Assembly: GCA_017433615.1 (NCBI GenBank)
Contig: JAFRGW010000158.1
Coordinates: forward strand, 43,963 to 107,962
Length of the DNA stretch: 64,000 nucleotides
Direction of reading: 5' to 3'
Source of the DNA: Eubacterium sp.
GTDB lineage: Bacteria; Bacillota; Clostridia; Lachnospirales; Lachnospiraceae
Shown: piece after piece, positions 34,983-43,128 of the stretch
Layout: every line of letters starts with the position of its first letter
Position numbering within the stretch: the stretch's first letter is position 1
The notes under the pieces: generated by a model
What the model was told of the DNA's origin: nothing
The model's input: only the letters and a program-made list of their open reading frames with translations
Database searches by the model: none
Made by a program: the position numbers and the translations under genes

Positions 34983-34998
34983 GTGATATGCATATCAC
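34983..34998. promoter_or_regulatory. Perfect 16-bp palindrome upstream of the ABC promoter
   Basis: GTGATATGCATATCAC. It directly abuts the rpsI terminator copy B. Could be a protein site or part of the inserted segment's edge. Confidence 0.4.
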
Positions 34999-34999
34999 G

Positions 35000-35059
35000 A
35001 AAAAAGGACATTCCCCATTTCCGGAGAATGTCCTTTGTATGACCAGATAATCTGATTAT
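35000..35059 (-). terminator. rpsI terminator (direct repeat copy B)
   Basis: Hairpin AAAGGACATTC...GAATGTCCTTT with a T6 tail on the minus strand, beginning right after the rpsI stop codon. The same 60 bp recur at 31162-31222. Confidence 0.85.
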
Positions 35060-35454
35060 CGCTTGCTGAACTGCGGAGCTCTACGTGCGCCTTTGAGACC
35101 GTATTTCTTACGCTCTTTCATACGCGGATCACGTGTGAGGTATCCGGCTGCCTTGAGGGCCGGTCTGTACTCTGCGTCTGCCTCGAGGAGTGCGCGGCTG
35201 ATTCCGTGACGGATTGCGCCTGCCTGTCCTGTGAAGCCGCCGCCGACTACATTGACCTTAACGTCAAACTTGTCGGTTGTCTCTGTCAGTACGAGCGGCT
35301 GACGGACGATGGTCTTCAGTGTCTCGAGTCCAAAGTAATCATCAATGTCGCGCTTGTTGATCACGATCTTACCTGTGCCAGGTGTCAGATAAACGCGTGC
35401 GACGGATTTTTTTCTTCTGCCTGTTCCGTAATAAGATGCATTAGCCACTTTCAT
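35056..35454 (-). CDS. rpsI: 30S ribosomal protein S9
   Basis: 132 residues, normal length. Starts [16 protein letters not shown] and ends in the conserved [16 protein letters not shown] tail that reaches the P site of the ribosome. Eleven bases after rplM; the two are always co-transcribed. Confidence 0.99.
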   Translation of the reverse strand: MKVANASYYGTGRRKKSVARVYLTPGTGKIVINKRDIDDYFGLETLKTIVRQPLVLTETTDKFDVKVNVVGGGFTGQAGAIRHGISRALLEADAEYRPALKAAGYLTRDPRMKERKKYGLKGARRAPQFSKR

Positions 35455-35465
35455 TTACCTCCCTA

Positions 35466-35900
35466 TTAAAATGTCAGTGCTTCCGGCTGCTGCGCTGCAT
35501 GCGGATGCTCTGCACCTGCGTATACATGAAGCTTCTTCAGCATCTGTCTGCCGAGAGGTCCTTTTGGAAGCATGCCCTTAACTGCAAGTTCAACTGCCTT
35601 GGTCGGCTTCTTCTGCATGAGTTCTTTGAGTGTGGTGTACTTTGCACCGCCTACAAATGCAGAATGTGTGAAGTAGATCTTCTGATCAAGCTTTTTGCCT
35701 GTCACTTTGATCTTGTCAGCATTGACAACGACTACATAGTCGCCGGTGTCAACGTGCGGTGTATATTCCGGTTTATTTTTTCCTCTGAGCACTTTGGCGA
35801 TCTCAGATGACATGCGGCCGAGTGTCTGACCTTCTGCGTCAACCACGTACCACTTCTTCTCGATCTTGTCCGGATTCGCCATAAATGTTTTCATGTTCAT
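35466..35900 (-). CDS. rplM: 50S ribosomal protein L13
   Basis: 144 residues from the ATG at 35900, chosen because AGGAGG lies eight bases upstream; the longer frame to 35933 would cover that site. Hallmarks [31 protein letters not shown] and [19 protein letters not shown]. First gene of the rplM-rpsI operon, with a long leader. Confidence 0.99.
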   Translation of the reverse strand: MNMKTFMANPDKIEKKWYVVDAEGQTLGRMSSEIAKVLRGKNKPEYTPHVDTGDYVVVVNADKIKVTGKKLDQKIYFTHSAFVGGAKYTTLKELMQKKPTKAVELAVKGMLPKGPLGRQMLKKLHVYAGAEHPHAAQQPEALTF

Positions 35901-36120
35901 GGTTATTTCCTCCTGGATATATTCAGCCCGCATTTCGTACTGTCAATTGCTTATAATGCGGGGAAGGACGGCATTTTCTGTCACTGTCCGTATGACTTTC
36001 TCTGCCGCTCTGACAGTTCTGCCGGGGCTAACGGCGTTCCTGTCCTGGTTTCATGCCGCTTAGAACGTGCTTGCGCGTTGGGAAGGTGCGCAGCGGCCCG
36101 CTTCAGCCGTCATGCCCTTC
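35901..36120 (-). promoter_or_regulatory. Long rplM leader (possible L13 autoregulatory leader)
   Basis: About 215 bases between the promoter and the rplM start contain no ORF but several GC-rich inverted segments (for instance around GACAGTGACAG and CTGTCAGAGCGGCAG). Firmicutes often carry an L13 leader here; I cannot confirm its fold by eye. Confidence 0.35.
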
Positions 36121-36121
36121 T

Positions 36122-36150
36122 ATATTAGTATAGAGGTATCACAAAGTCAA
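36122..36150 (-). promoter_or_regulatory. rplM-rpsI promoter
   Basis: Minus strand TTGACT (36145-36150), 17-base spacer, TAATAT (36122-36127). Confidence 0.75.
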
Positions 36151-36167
36151 GATTTTTCCGAACTTTT

Positions 36168-38057
36168 TTACCATGCACCATAGCGGATCGACCGTACTTT
36201 GCTGTCTGCTTCGATCTGCACCTGCCGGGAATTGCTGCCTTCCCAGTAATATGTAATTCCAACAGCCACTGTCCGCTTAAATCCGGCTTTCCTCAGCTTT
36301 TTAAATGCGGTTTCTCTGTTCATGCCGACCGTTACGCCAAGCAGATTATAACCTTTCATCTTTTTATCCAGTGCAATCATATCGAGTGGTGCCTGTTTCT
36401 GGTCCGCCACCGGTTTCGGGAAAAAGAACGTAACAGCATCTTTATAGCGATACTCGTCATACTCTGCATACCATGTGATATCAGCACCACCCGGGAATTT
36501 ACGCACGACACTGCTGTAAGGTTTTCTGTAGTACTTCGCGAGATCAACTGTGCGCGCCTTTTTTACCTTCACTTTGCAGACCGCTTTTCTGCTGCCTGCG
36601 GTTACTGTAATAACGGCGGTTCCCGCCTTCTTTGCCTTCACTTTTCCGCCGGAACTGACAGAGGCCACACGCTTGTCTGAACTCTTCCATTTGACTTTTC
36701 CGGAATAGTTTTTCACCGTCGCCGTCAGTGTCTTTGTCTGTCCTGCGGTGATCGTCATCGCATTCCTGTTCAGTGATACTGAGGGAACTGCTTTTTTGAT
36801 CGTGACAGACTTTATGCCGGAGTAATCACTGTAAAAATAATGACCTCCGATATTTACATATGACCGGACTTTGAAATAGTATTTTTTTCCTCCCTTTAAC
36901 CCTTTCTTTGTGCAGGAAAGCGTGTTCTTCCCTTCAACCTTCTTCAAAACCTTATAGTTCTTCGTTTTCTTTCCGGAATAAAGGACTTCATATCCGTCTG
37001 CCCGCGTTACTTTTTTCCAGGTGATCTTCACTTTTTCTGCCTTTGGTGATGTCACCTTCGACAGCCTGGGCACGATCATTTCTGAAGCAAAGGAATCCTG
37101 TATCCCGGTGGTTCCTGCTTTTGACAGGATCAAGGACATATACATATAGTCCATGTGGTCTTTCATAGGTTCCACACATTTGGAATACCGGGTATTTTTC
37201 AGATAATAAAACGCAAGATCAAACCTGTCACGCCTTCCATAATTCTTTGTGTTCTTATAGTCAAAGGTTTCTGTCGAGCCGATTTTCCCGCAGTCTGTGC
37301 GAACCGGAACCTTCGGAACGGGATCTGATGCATTTACATAGTTGTGAATATTTCCCCAGCCTGTTTTCGAAATGCCATTGACGTAATAATTGGGGCACGC
37401 AATCGTATACACAAACGTATTCTTTTTCGGTATGATGTCCGCAATTCCGATAGCCACACGTGATGCCACGGCCGCACCGTAACTGTAGCCTGTGATATAC
37501 AGGATTGTGTTTTTAGCGTCGAGGTTATGCTTTTTCAGATAGGCTTTCAGTGCTTTCAGCGCATTCTCTCCGGGTGTCTGAAATCCATTCAGCTGGGCGT
37601 TGAGATCACTCAGCACGTCCTCCCCTGTCGAAGTTCCCTTGAATGCAGCAAGAACAATCCTCTTCTTACCGATCTTTTTTTCATTGAGCGCAAACGTCAT
37701 TCCGGGCTGATTCACTTTCGGATCTTCATAATTCAGATGCTGGATATTTTTTGTGAATCCAAGTGCTTTTATCGTTTTTTCAACTTTATCTGTTTTGTGC
37801 TTTCCATAACCGCCGTCCGAGGCATTGCCTGTAATTGCCGCAGCCGCAGCACCCAGCATGTCATCCGTCTCACCCGATGCCGGCTTCTTAAAAGAATTCA
37901 GATCCCATTTCAAGTAGATCGTCTTATTTGAAAACGGAACTGCCTTGCGCGCCGCAGAATCTGCTGCAAATGCAGTTTCTGAAAAGAATGTAACCAGGAT
38001 CAACAGGACAAATACAGCTGCTATGCCTGAATATTTCAAATAATGCTTCTGTCTCAT
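36168..38057 (-). CDS. Secreted class-3 lipase-like protein with FN3 and BIG2 domains
   Basis: 629 residues. Signal peptide (residues 1-31, cleavage after AFA). Residues 60-310 form a lipase-3-type alpha/beta hydrolase: nucleophile elbow GYSYGAA, aspartate in NASDPVPKVP, and a likely histidine in KDHMDYMYM. Then a fibronectin type III domain (about 335-425, ITWKKVTRADGYEVLYS and YFKVRSYV), a bacterial Ig-like BIG2 domain (about 430-500, SLNRNAMTITAGQTKTL and VKWKSSDKRVASV), and a C-terminal domain (about 510-629) of unknown fold. Very lysine-rich. No sortase motif; probably bound to the wall by charge. Lies between rplM and truA, where such a gene is not usual. Confidence 0.85.
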   Translation of the reverse strand: MRQKHYLKYSGIAAVFVLLILVTFFSETAFAADSAARKAVPFSNKTIYLKWDLNSFKKPASGETDDMLGAAAAAITGNASDGGYGKHKTDKVEKTIKALGFTKNIQHLNYEDPKVNQPGMTFALNEKKIGKKRIVLAAFKGTSTGEDVLSDLNAQLNGFQTPGENALKALKAYLKKHNLDAKNTILYITGYSYGAAVASRVAIGIADIIPKKNTFVYTIACPNYYVNGISKTGWGNIHNYVNASDPVPKVPVRTDCGKIGSTETFDYKNTKNYGRRDRFDLAFYYLKNTRYSKCVEPMKDHMDYMYMSLILSKAGTTGIQDSFASEMIVPRLSKVTSPKAEKVKITWKKVTRADGYEVLYSGKKTKNYKVLKKVEGKNTLSCTKKGLKGGKKYYFKVRSYVNIGGHYFYSDYSGIKSVTIKKAVPSVSLNRNAMTITAGQTKTLTATVKNYSGKVKWKSSDKRVASVSSGGKVKAKKAGTAVITVTAGSRKAVCKVKVKKARTVDLAKYYRKPYSSVVRKFPGGADITWYAEYDEYRYKDAVTFFFPKPVADQKQAPLDMIALDKKMKGYNLLGVTVGMNRETAFKKLRKAGFKRTVAVGITYYWEGSNSRQVQIEADSKVRSIRYGAW

Positions 38058-38333
38058 ATGCTTTCCCTTTTCCTTTTAACTGGCATTCTTACTTCTGGTT
38101 TTTTTGCTGCCGCATACGTACAATTTCCCCCGGAACCGTGGTCATGTACTTCGGCAGATCTGGTTCTATTTTATCACAGAGCAGCGGGCATTTGAATTCC
38201 CGTACAGACAGTGCAGCGTTATTTTCTTTCTGCTGTTTTGCTTTCCTGTGTTTTTTAGAACAGGACTGTGCTATCATAAGTATTCAGCAGATGCCTGTAC
38301 ACGTATGCATTGTTTTACACCTGATCGTAAATG

Positions 38334-38424
38334 CCTGCTGCACCATCTGCATCATTCGCATCATCACCTGCTGCTTCATCCGCATCATTGACTGCTGCAC
38401 TATTCGCATCATTATCTGCTGTAC
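38334..38424 (+). repeat. Degenerate 24-bp tandem repeat before truA
   Basis: About three and a half units of CTGCTGCA..TTCGCATCAT type, the last ending about 30 bp before the truA ATG. The remaining upstream gap (38058-38333) shows nothing else apart from truA promoter-like TATCAT near 38272. Confidence 0.65.
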
Positions 38425-38452
38425 ATCCACATAGAAAGGAATCGCGTGTACA

Positions 38453-39382
38453 ATGGAAAAACGACGTATCCGCCTGACAATCGCATATGACGGAACCGCC
38501 TACTGCGGCTGGCAGATCCAGCCGAACGGGATCACGGTTCAGCAGGTTTTGAATGATGCACTGCAAAACGTTCTGAAAAAACCGGTGCGGACAATCGGCG
38601 CAAGCCGTACAGACGCAGGCGTTCATGCTTCCGGAAATGTCGTAATCTTTGATACGGAGTCCCGGATCCCGGCAGACAAATTTGCATTTGCACTGAACAC
38701 CTGGCTTCCGGCGGATGTCAAAGTGCAGGCTTCCGAAGAAGTTGCGCCGGACTGGCATCCCCACTTCGTTGACAGCATCAAGACCTATGAATACCGGATT
38801 TTGAACAGACAGATGCCTGATCCGATGCAGCGGCTGGACAGCCTGTTCTGTTATTATCATCTTGATCTTGCCGCCATGCAGAAAGCCGCGCAGTTCTTTG
38901 TTGGCACCCATGATTTCGCCTCCTTTGCTGCCGGCGGCGGTGCCACAGAACAGGCATCACAGAGCAGCTATGAGAGTCCCGAAAAGTATGGGACTGTGCG
39001 GACGATTTACCGGGCTGATGTGCTCTGTGAGAACTTCTCCGGCATGGCTTCTGCCACAGGGATTCTCACAGGTGAAGCTTCTGCAAATACTTCCTCTGCC
39101 GGCGCGTTCTCTTCTGATCCGGTTTCTGCAAATCTGACTTCTTCAGGTCCGGCTTCCTCTTCTGCTCCGGCACCTTATCATGACATGATCCGCTTTGTCG
39201 TAAGCGGCAACGGATTCCTGTATAACATGGTGCGCATCATGGCCGGAACGCTGCTGGAAATCGGCAAATGTGCGCTGGCTCCTGACAGTATTCCGGACAT
39301 CCTTGCGGCCCGCAGCCGGGAAGCAGCCGGCCCGACAGCACCGGCCCATGGGCTGCGGCTGGTTCAGATAAAATATCCATAA
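38453..39382 (+). CDS. truA: tRNA pseudouridine synthase A with low-complexity insert
   Basis: 309 residues against about 245-260 usual. Makes pseudouridine at positions 38-40 of tRNA anticodon stems. Catalytic aspartate in ASRTDAGVHASGN; IAYDGTAYCGWQ at the start and FLYNMVRIMAGTLLEIG near the end are intact. An extra stretch of about 45 residues (roughly 197-243), almost only Ser, Ala, Gly, Thr and Pro, splits the last strand pair just before PYHDMIRFVVSGNGF. Its neighbours ecfT and rplM/rpsI are usual for truA in Firmicutes, but here truA points the other way. Confidence 0.95.
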   Translation: MEKRRIRLTIAYDGTAYCGWQIQPNGITVQQVLNDALQNVLKKPVRTIGASRTDAGVHASGNVVIFDTESRIPADKFAFALNTWLPADVKVQASEEVAPDWHPHFVDSIKTYEYRILNRQMPDPMQRLDSLFCYYHLDLAAMQKAAQFFVGTHDFASFAAGGGATEQASQSSYESPEKYGTVRTIYRADVLCENFSGMASATGILTGEASANTSSAGAFSSDPVSANLTSSGPASSSAPAPYHDMIRFVVSGNGFLYNMVRIMAGTLLEIGKCALAPDSIPDILAARSREAAGPTAPAHGLRLVQIKYP

Positions 39383-39409
39383 AAAAATAAGAAGGCGATT
39401 CTGCCTTCT
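39381..39409 (-). terminator. Terminator between truA and ecfT
   Basis: AGAAGGC (39390-39396) with GCCTTCT (39403-39409); on the minus strand it is followed by TTATTTTTTTA, so it mainly serves ecfT. Confidence 0.65.
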
Positions 39410-39433
39410 GATTCTGGGGACAGAAAACAAAAA

Positions 39434-39460
39434 GGAGACAGAGAACCGTCCCCTGTCTCC
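39434..39460. repeat. GGAGACAG inverted repeat, copy 2
   Basis: GGAGACAG-AGAACCGTCCC-CTGTCTCC, preceded by GGGGACAG. Lies between the convergent truA and ecfT genes. Confidence 0.75.
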
Positions 39461-39474
39461 CGGCAAACCCCATT

Positions 39475-40278
39475 TTAGACGTGCAGCACAATCCGCAGTA
39501 CGATTGTTGCCGCGAGGTAAACCAGCATAATGATATATGCCGTGTAATCTCTGCTTTCGTAGCGCAGCGGCTTCATCTGGGTTCTGCCCTCGCCGCCGTG
39601 ATAACAGCGGGCTTCCATGGCAAGCGCCAGATCATTTGCGCGGCGGAAGGCTGACACGAACAACGGCACCAGCAGCGGCACCATTGCCTTCACCTTCTGG
39701 ATAATTCCGCCGCTCTCAAAATCTGCACCGCGGGCCATCTGTGCTTTCATGATGCGGTCCGTCTCCTCCATCAGGATCGGGATAAAACGCATCGCAATTG
39801 ACATCATCATGGCAATCTCGTGCACAGGCACATGAAGCACCTTCAGCGGACCAAGCAGCCGTTCCAGTGCATCGGTCAGCTTGTTTGGTGTTGTCGTAAG
39901 TGTCATCAGCGACGCTCCGAGCACAAGAAACACAAGCCTGACTGCCATTTTTCCGGCAAGCACAAGTCCCTGCCGTGTGACATGCAGAAAATGATACTGC
40001 CACAGGATTTCTCCCGGTGTCAGAAGGATGTTCAGTACCATCGTAAACATCAGAATCATCATGATCGGACGCAGTCCTTTAATCATAAATTTGAAGGGAA
40101 CCTTCGAAAGAATGATTAAAATAATCAGCGCCGCAGCACCCAGAAGATACCCCCAGGTGCGAAACACAAATAATGAAATAATGTATACCAGTGTTCCGAT
40201 AATTTTAACTCTTGGGTCCAGTCTGTGCAGAATCGAATCCGCTTCATAGTACTGGCCGATTGTGATTTCTCTCAGCAT
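39475..40278 (-). CDS. ecfT: ECF transporter transmembrane protein EcfT
   Basis: 267 residues with about six membrane segments. The coupling helices carry the EcfT hallmarks ARG (QMARGADFESGG) and a second one near SAFRRANDLALAMEARCY. GQYYEADSILHRLDPRVKI is the conserved start. It couples the ATPases to interchangeable vitamin-binding S subunits, none of which is encoded here. Read after the fused ATPase gene, across a tandem repeat. Confidence 0.95.
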   Translation of the reverse strand: MLREITIGQYYEADSILHRLDPRVKIIGTLVYIISLFVFRTWGYLLGAAALIILIILSKVPFKFMIKGLRPIMMILMFTMVLNILLTPGEILWQYHFLHVTRQGLVLAGKMAVRLVFLVLGASLMTLTTTPNKLTDALERLLGPLKVLHVPVHEIAMMMSIAMRFIPILMEETDRIMKAQMARGADFESGGIIQKVKAMVPLLVPLFVSAFRRANDLALAMEARCYHGGEGRTQMKPLRYESRDYTAYIIMLVYLAATIVLRIVLHV

Positions 40279-40287
40279 TTTTCTTTC

Positions 40288-40441
40288 CTGTCATGGGATC
40301 CTGTGTGGTACCCCTGCCATGTCATTTTCTGTCACGGGAACCTGTCCGGTACCCCTGCCATGTCATTTTCTGTCACGGGAACCTGTCCGGTACCCCTGCC
40401 ATGTCATTTTTGTCTCGAGATCCTGTCTGGTATCCCTGCCC
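40288..40441 (-). repeat. 41-bp tandem repeat between ecfA and ecfT
   Basis: Units start at 40288, 40329, 40370 and 40411; the middle two are identical, the outer ones diverged. Each unit holds GGAACCTGTCCGGTACC, able to form a small hairpin. No ORF. Confidence 0.9.
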
Positions 40442-40518
40442 CTGCTTCCGCGTTATATATGTTGTCTCTGCAATTGCAATATTCAGAGGCGGCGTCATGC
40501 AAAAGCAGCATCCGATCC

Positions 40519-42423
40519 TCACCAGCCTGCAATTGCTTCCAGTATTGTATCTCTCGCCTCTTCGACCGTTGCCGCCTGCACATCGACTTCAAATCCGTTT
40601 GCTGCAAGATCGTGCATGATATAGGTTACCTGCGGTGCCGCGAGGCCCATTTTTTCCAGTTCTTTATAATGTGAAAAGACTTCCTTCGGCGTTCCATCGT
40701 AAGCTTTTTTGCCCTCGTTCATCACGATCAGGCGGTCGGCATGCCGCGCCACATCCTCCATACTGTGTGATACAAGGATAATGGTTATGTTGCGGACTTC
40801 CTGGAGATGATTGATCACATCAAACATCTCGTCCCTTCCGCGCGGATCCAGTCCGGCGGTCGGCTCATCCAGAATCAGTACATCCGGATTCATGGCAAGA
40901 ATTCCGGCAATTGCGATACGCCGCTTCTGCCCGCCGGAAAGTTCAAACGGCGAATTGTCAAACAGATCCTCCGGCACACCTACCTGCCAGAGTGCATTGC
41001 GTGCCCGCTCCAGACATTTTTCTTTGGAAAGTCCCTGGTTTTTCGGTCCGAAACAGACATCTGTAATAACATCCGTCTCGAAAAGCTGGTGTTCCGGATA
41101 CTGGAATACAATTCCCACATGAAAGCGCAGATTGCGCCGGCTGTAACCGTCTGCCCAGACATCCTCGCCATTAAATAATACGCGGCCTGAGGTCGGGCGC
41201 ATCAGTGCGTTGAAATGCTGCACCATTGTAGATTTTCCGCTTCCGGTGTGTCCGATGATCCCGACAAACTGTCCCTGTGGAATTTCCAGCGACACATGAT
41301 CCAGTGCAGTAATTTCATATGCGGTTCCGTTGCTGTAAACATATGATACGTCATCCAGAACCAGCGAACCGGTCGGTGCTTTCGCATAGGTGGCCGGGGT
41401 CGGGCCTGCCTCTCTGCCTTCATGATCTCTGTCCGCTGATGCGTCTGCTGCAGATCGTTCTGCCATCTGCCCGGTGCCTGCTTCTGCCGCTGACATTCCT
41501 GCTGCCGGACGCTTCATTTCTTCCCGCATACTGCGTACTGCTTCTGCCGCTGCTGTCAGGAGATTCGGTGCCTCCCGCAGCTCACACAGCTGCCGGATCA
41601 ATTCTTCATTTTTCAAAATGCCTTCTGTCAGCGGGAGCCCGGATTTGATCAGCTCATGCGTCAGCAGTGTGACCTGCGGCACATCCAGACGGAGCTCTTT
41701 GAGCTTTCCCACCTGGGTGAAAACCTCATGCGGGGTACCGCTCATCACGATTTCTCCCCCGTCCATGACAAACAGCTGATCCGCATCGACCACTTCTTCC
41801 ATGTAATGCGTGATCAGGATAATCGTGACACCTTCCTGTTTATTCAGCGCGCTGACTGCTGCGATTACTTCTTTTCTTCCGTTCGGATCCAGCATCGCAG
41901 TCGGCTCATCCAGCACGATACATTTGGGTTTCATCGCCATGATGCCGGCAATTGCAACGCGCTGCTTCTGTCCGCCGGACAGCTTATTGGGAGAATGTTT
42001 GCGGTATGCCACCATGCCGGTGTCTTCGAGCGCGCGGTCCACACGGCGCCAGATCTCTTCTGTATCCACGCCGATATTCTCCGGCCCGAATCCGACATCC
42101 TCTTCTACAACCGTCGCAATAATCTGGTTGTCCGGATTCTGGAACACCATACCGGCTTCCTGGCGGATCTTCCAGAGATCATCACCCTCGGCCGTGTTCA
42201 TCGAGTCAATCCAGATAGTTCCTTCTGTCGGCACGAGCAGTGCATTGATCTGCTTGGCCAGCGTTGACTTGCCGCAGCCGTTATGACCGAGCACAGCAAT
42301 AAAAGAGCCTTCTTCGATGTCCAGATCCACGTTTTTCAGCGCAGTATGGATTTCCGGATTCTCCTGGTCTTCACGGTATTCATAATAATCATATCCCAGT
42401 TTTCTGGCGCGGATGATCCCCAT
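40519..42423 (-). CDS. Fused ECF transporter double ATPase (EcfA1-EcfA2)
   Basis: 634 residues holding two complete ABC ATPases that are normally separate genes. First unit: Walker A GHNGCGKST, Q-loop FQNPDNQI, signature LSGGQKQR, Walker B CIVLDEPT. A linker of about 60 residues (roughly 290-350), rich in Ala, Glu, Met and Gly, leads to the second: Walker A GHTGSGKST, Q-loop FQYPEHQLF, signature LSGGQKRR, Walker B VLILDEPT. I see no stop or shift between them. Drives vitamin uptake with EcfT. Starts 12 bases after the engB stop, with GAGGG as ribosome site, so it is in the lon-engB operon. Confidence 0.93.
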   Translation of the reverse strand: MGIIRARKLGYDYYEYREDQENPEIHTALKNVDLDIEEGSFIAVLGHNGCGKSTLAKQINALLVPTEGTIWIDSMNTAEGDDLWKIRQEAGMVFQNPDNQIIATVVEEDVGFGPENIGVDTEEIWRRVDRALEDTGMVAYRKHSPNKLSGGQKQRVAIAGIMAMKPKCIVLDEPTAMLDPNGRKEVIAAVSALNKQEGVTIILITHYMEEVVDADQLFVMDGGEIVMSGTPHEVFTQVGKLKELRLDVPQVTLLTHELIKSGLPLTEGILKNEELIRQLCELREAPNLLTAAAEAVRSMREEMKRPAAGMSAAEAGTGQMAERSAADASADRDHEGREAGPTPATYAKAPTGSLVLDDVSYVYSNGTAYEITALDHVSLEIPQGQFVGIIGHTGSGKSTMVQHFNALMRPTSGRVLFNGEDVWADGYSRRNLRFHVGIVFQYPEHQLFETDVITDVCFGPKNQGLSKEKCLERARNALWQVGVPEDLFDNSPFELSGGQKRRIAIAGILAMNPDVLILDEPTAGLDPRGRDEMFDVINHLQEVRNITIILVSHSMEDVARHADRLIVMNEGKKAYDGTPKEVFSHYKELEKMGLAAPQVTYIMHDLAANGFEVDVQAATVEEARDTILEAIAGW

Positions 42424-42435
42424 AATTCCCTCGTA

Positions 42436-43107
42436 TTATCGTGTGTTGCTTATTTTTCCCTGTTCCCGGTCATCGACCATTTTCTCAGATGGTGCATTTT
42501 CATCCACTTCATCAGTTTCCTGATCACGGATTGCTTCCGCAATGGCATCATGAATCTCGTCTTTTCCCTGCTTTGACAGGGCCGAAAACGGGATGATCTT
42601 CGCATCCTTCGGCATGCCGAGCGATTCCCGCAGGATTTTCACCTGCTTCTGCACCTGGCTGCGCTTGATCTTATCCAGCTTCGTCGCAATAATGATCGGC
42701 TGGTATCCGTTATCAACGATCCAGTCATACATCATCCTGTCATTCTGGGACGGCGCATGCCGGATATCCAGCAACAGAAATACAGAGCGCAGGTTCGGCG
42801 ACGTGTGAAGGTACCGCTCAATCATTTTTCCCCACGCCTCACGCGCCTTCTGTGAAGCTGCGGCATAGCCATAGCCGGGAAGATCCACCAGATAAAACTC
42901 ATTATTTACATGATAGAAATTGATCGTCTGCGTCTTGCCGGGCTGCGAACTGGTCCGCGCCAGGGCCTTGCGGTTGATCACCGCATTGATCATGGATGAT
43001 TTTCCCACATTTGATTTGCCGGCAAACGCCACTTCCGGCTTTCCTGTATCCGGCAGCACGCTCGTCGGTCCGCAGACGATATCCAGACTGACACTCTTTA
43101 TTTTCAT
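42436..43107 (-). CDS. engB: Ribosome biogenesis GTPase EngB (YsxC/YihA)
   Basis: 223 residues, slightly long because of a charged C-terminal tail. G1 GKSNVGKSS, G3 DLPGYGYA, G4 ATKLDKI (TKLD), G5 SAL. Essential GTPase for 50S assembly. Starts 21 bases after the lon stop, the usual Firmicute order lon-engB. Confidence 0.97.
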   Translation of the reverse strand: MKIKSVSLDIVCGPTSVLPDTGKPEVAFAGKSNVGKSSMINAVINRKALARTSSQPGKTQTINFYHVNNEFYLVDLPGYGYAAASQKAREAWGKMIERYLHTSPNLRSVFLLLDIRHAPSQNDRMMYDWIVDNGYQPIIIATKLDKIKRSQVQKQVKILRESLGMPKDAKIIPFSALSKQGKDEIHDAIAEAIRDQETDEVDENAPSEKMVDDREQGKISNTR

Positions 43108-43128
43108 ACGATCATATATCCCCTGTTT

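Noticed and set aside
38315-38911. Minus-strand ORF with an Asp/Ala repeat tail opposite truA
   Set aside because: The repeat tail is only the reverse reading of the 24-bp tandem repeat before truA.
40288-40441. CRISPR-like array from the 41-bp repeats
   Set aside because: The units abut with no unique spacers, so it is a tandem repeat.
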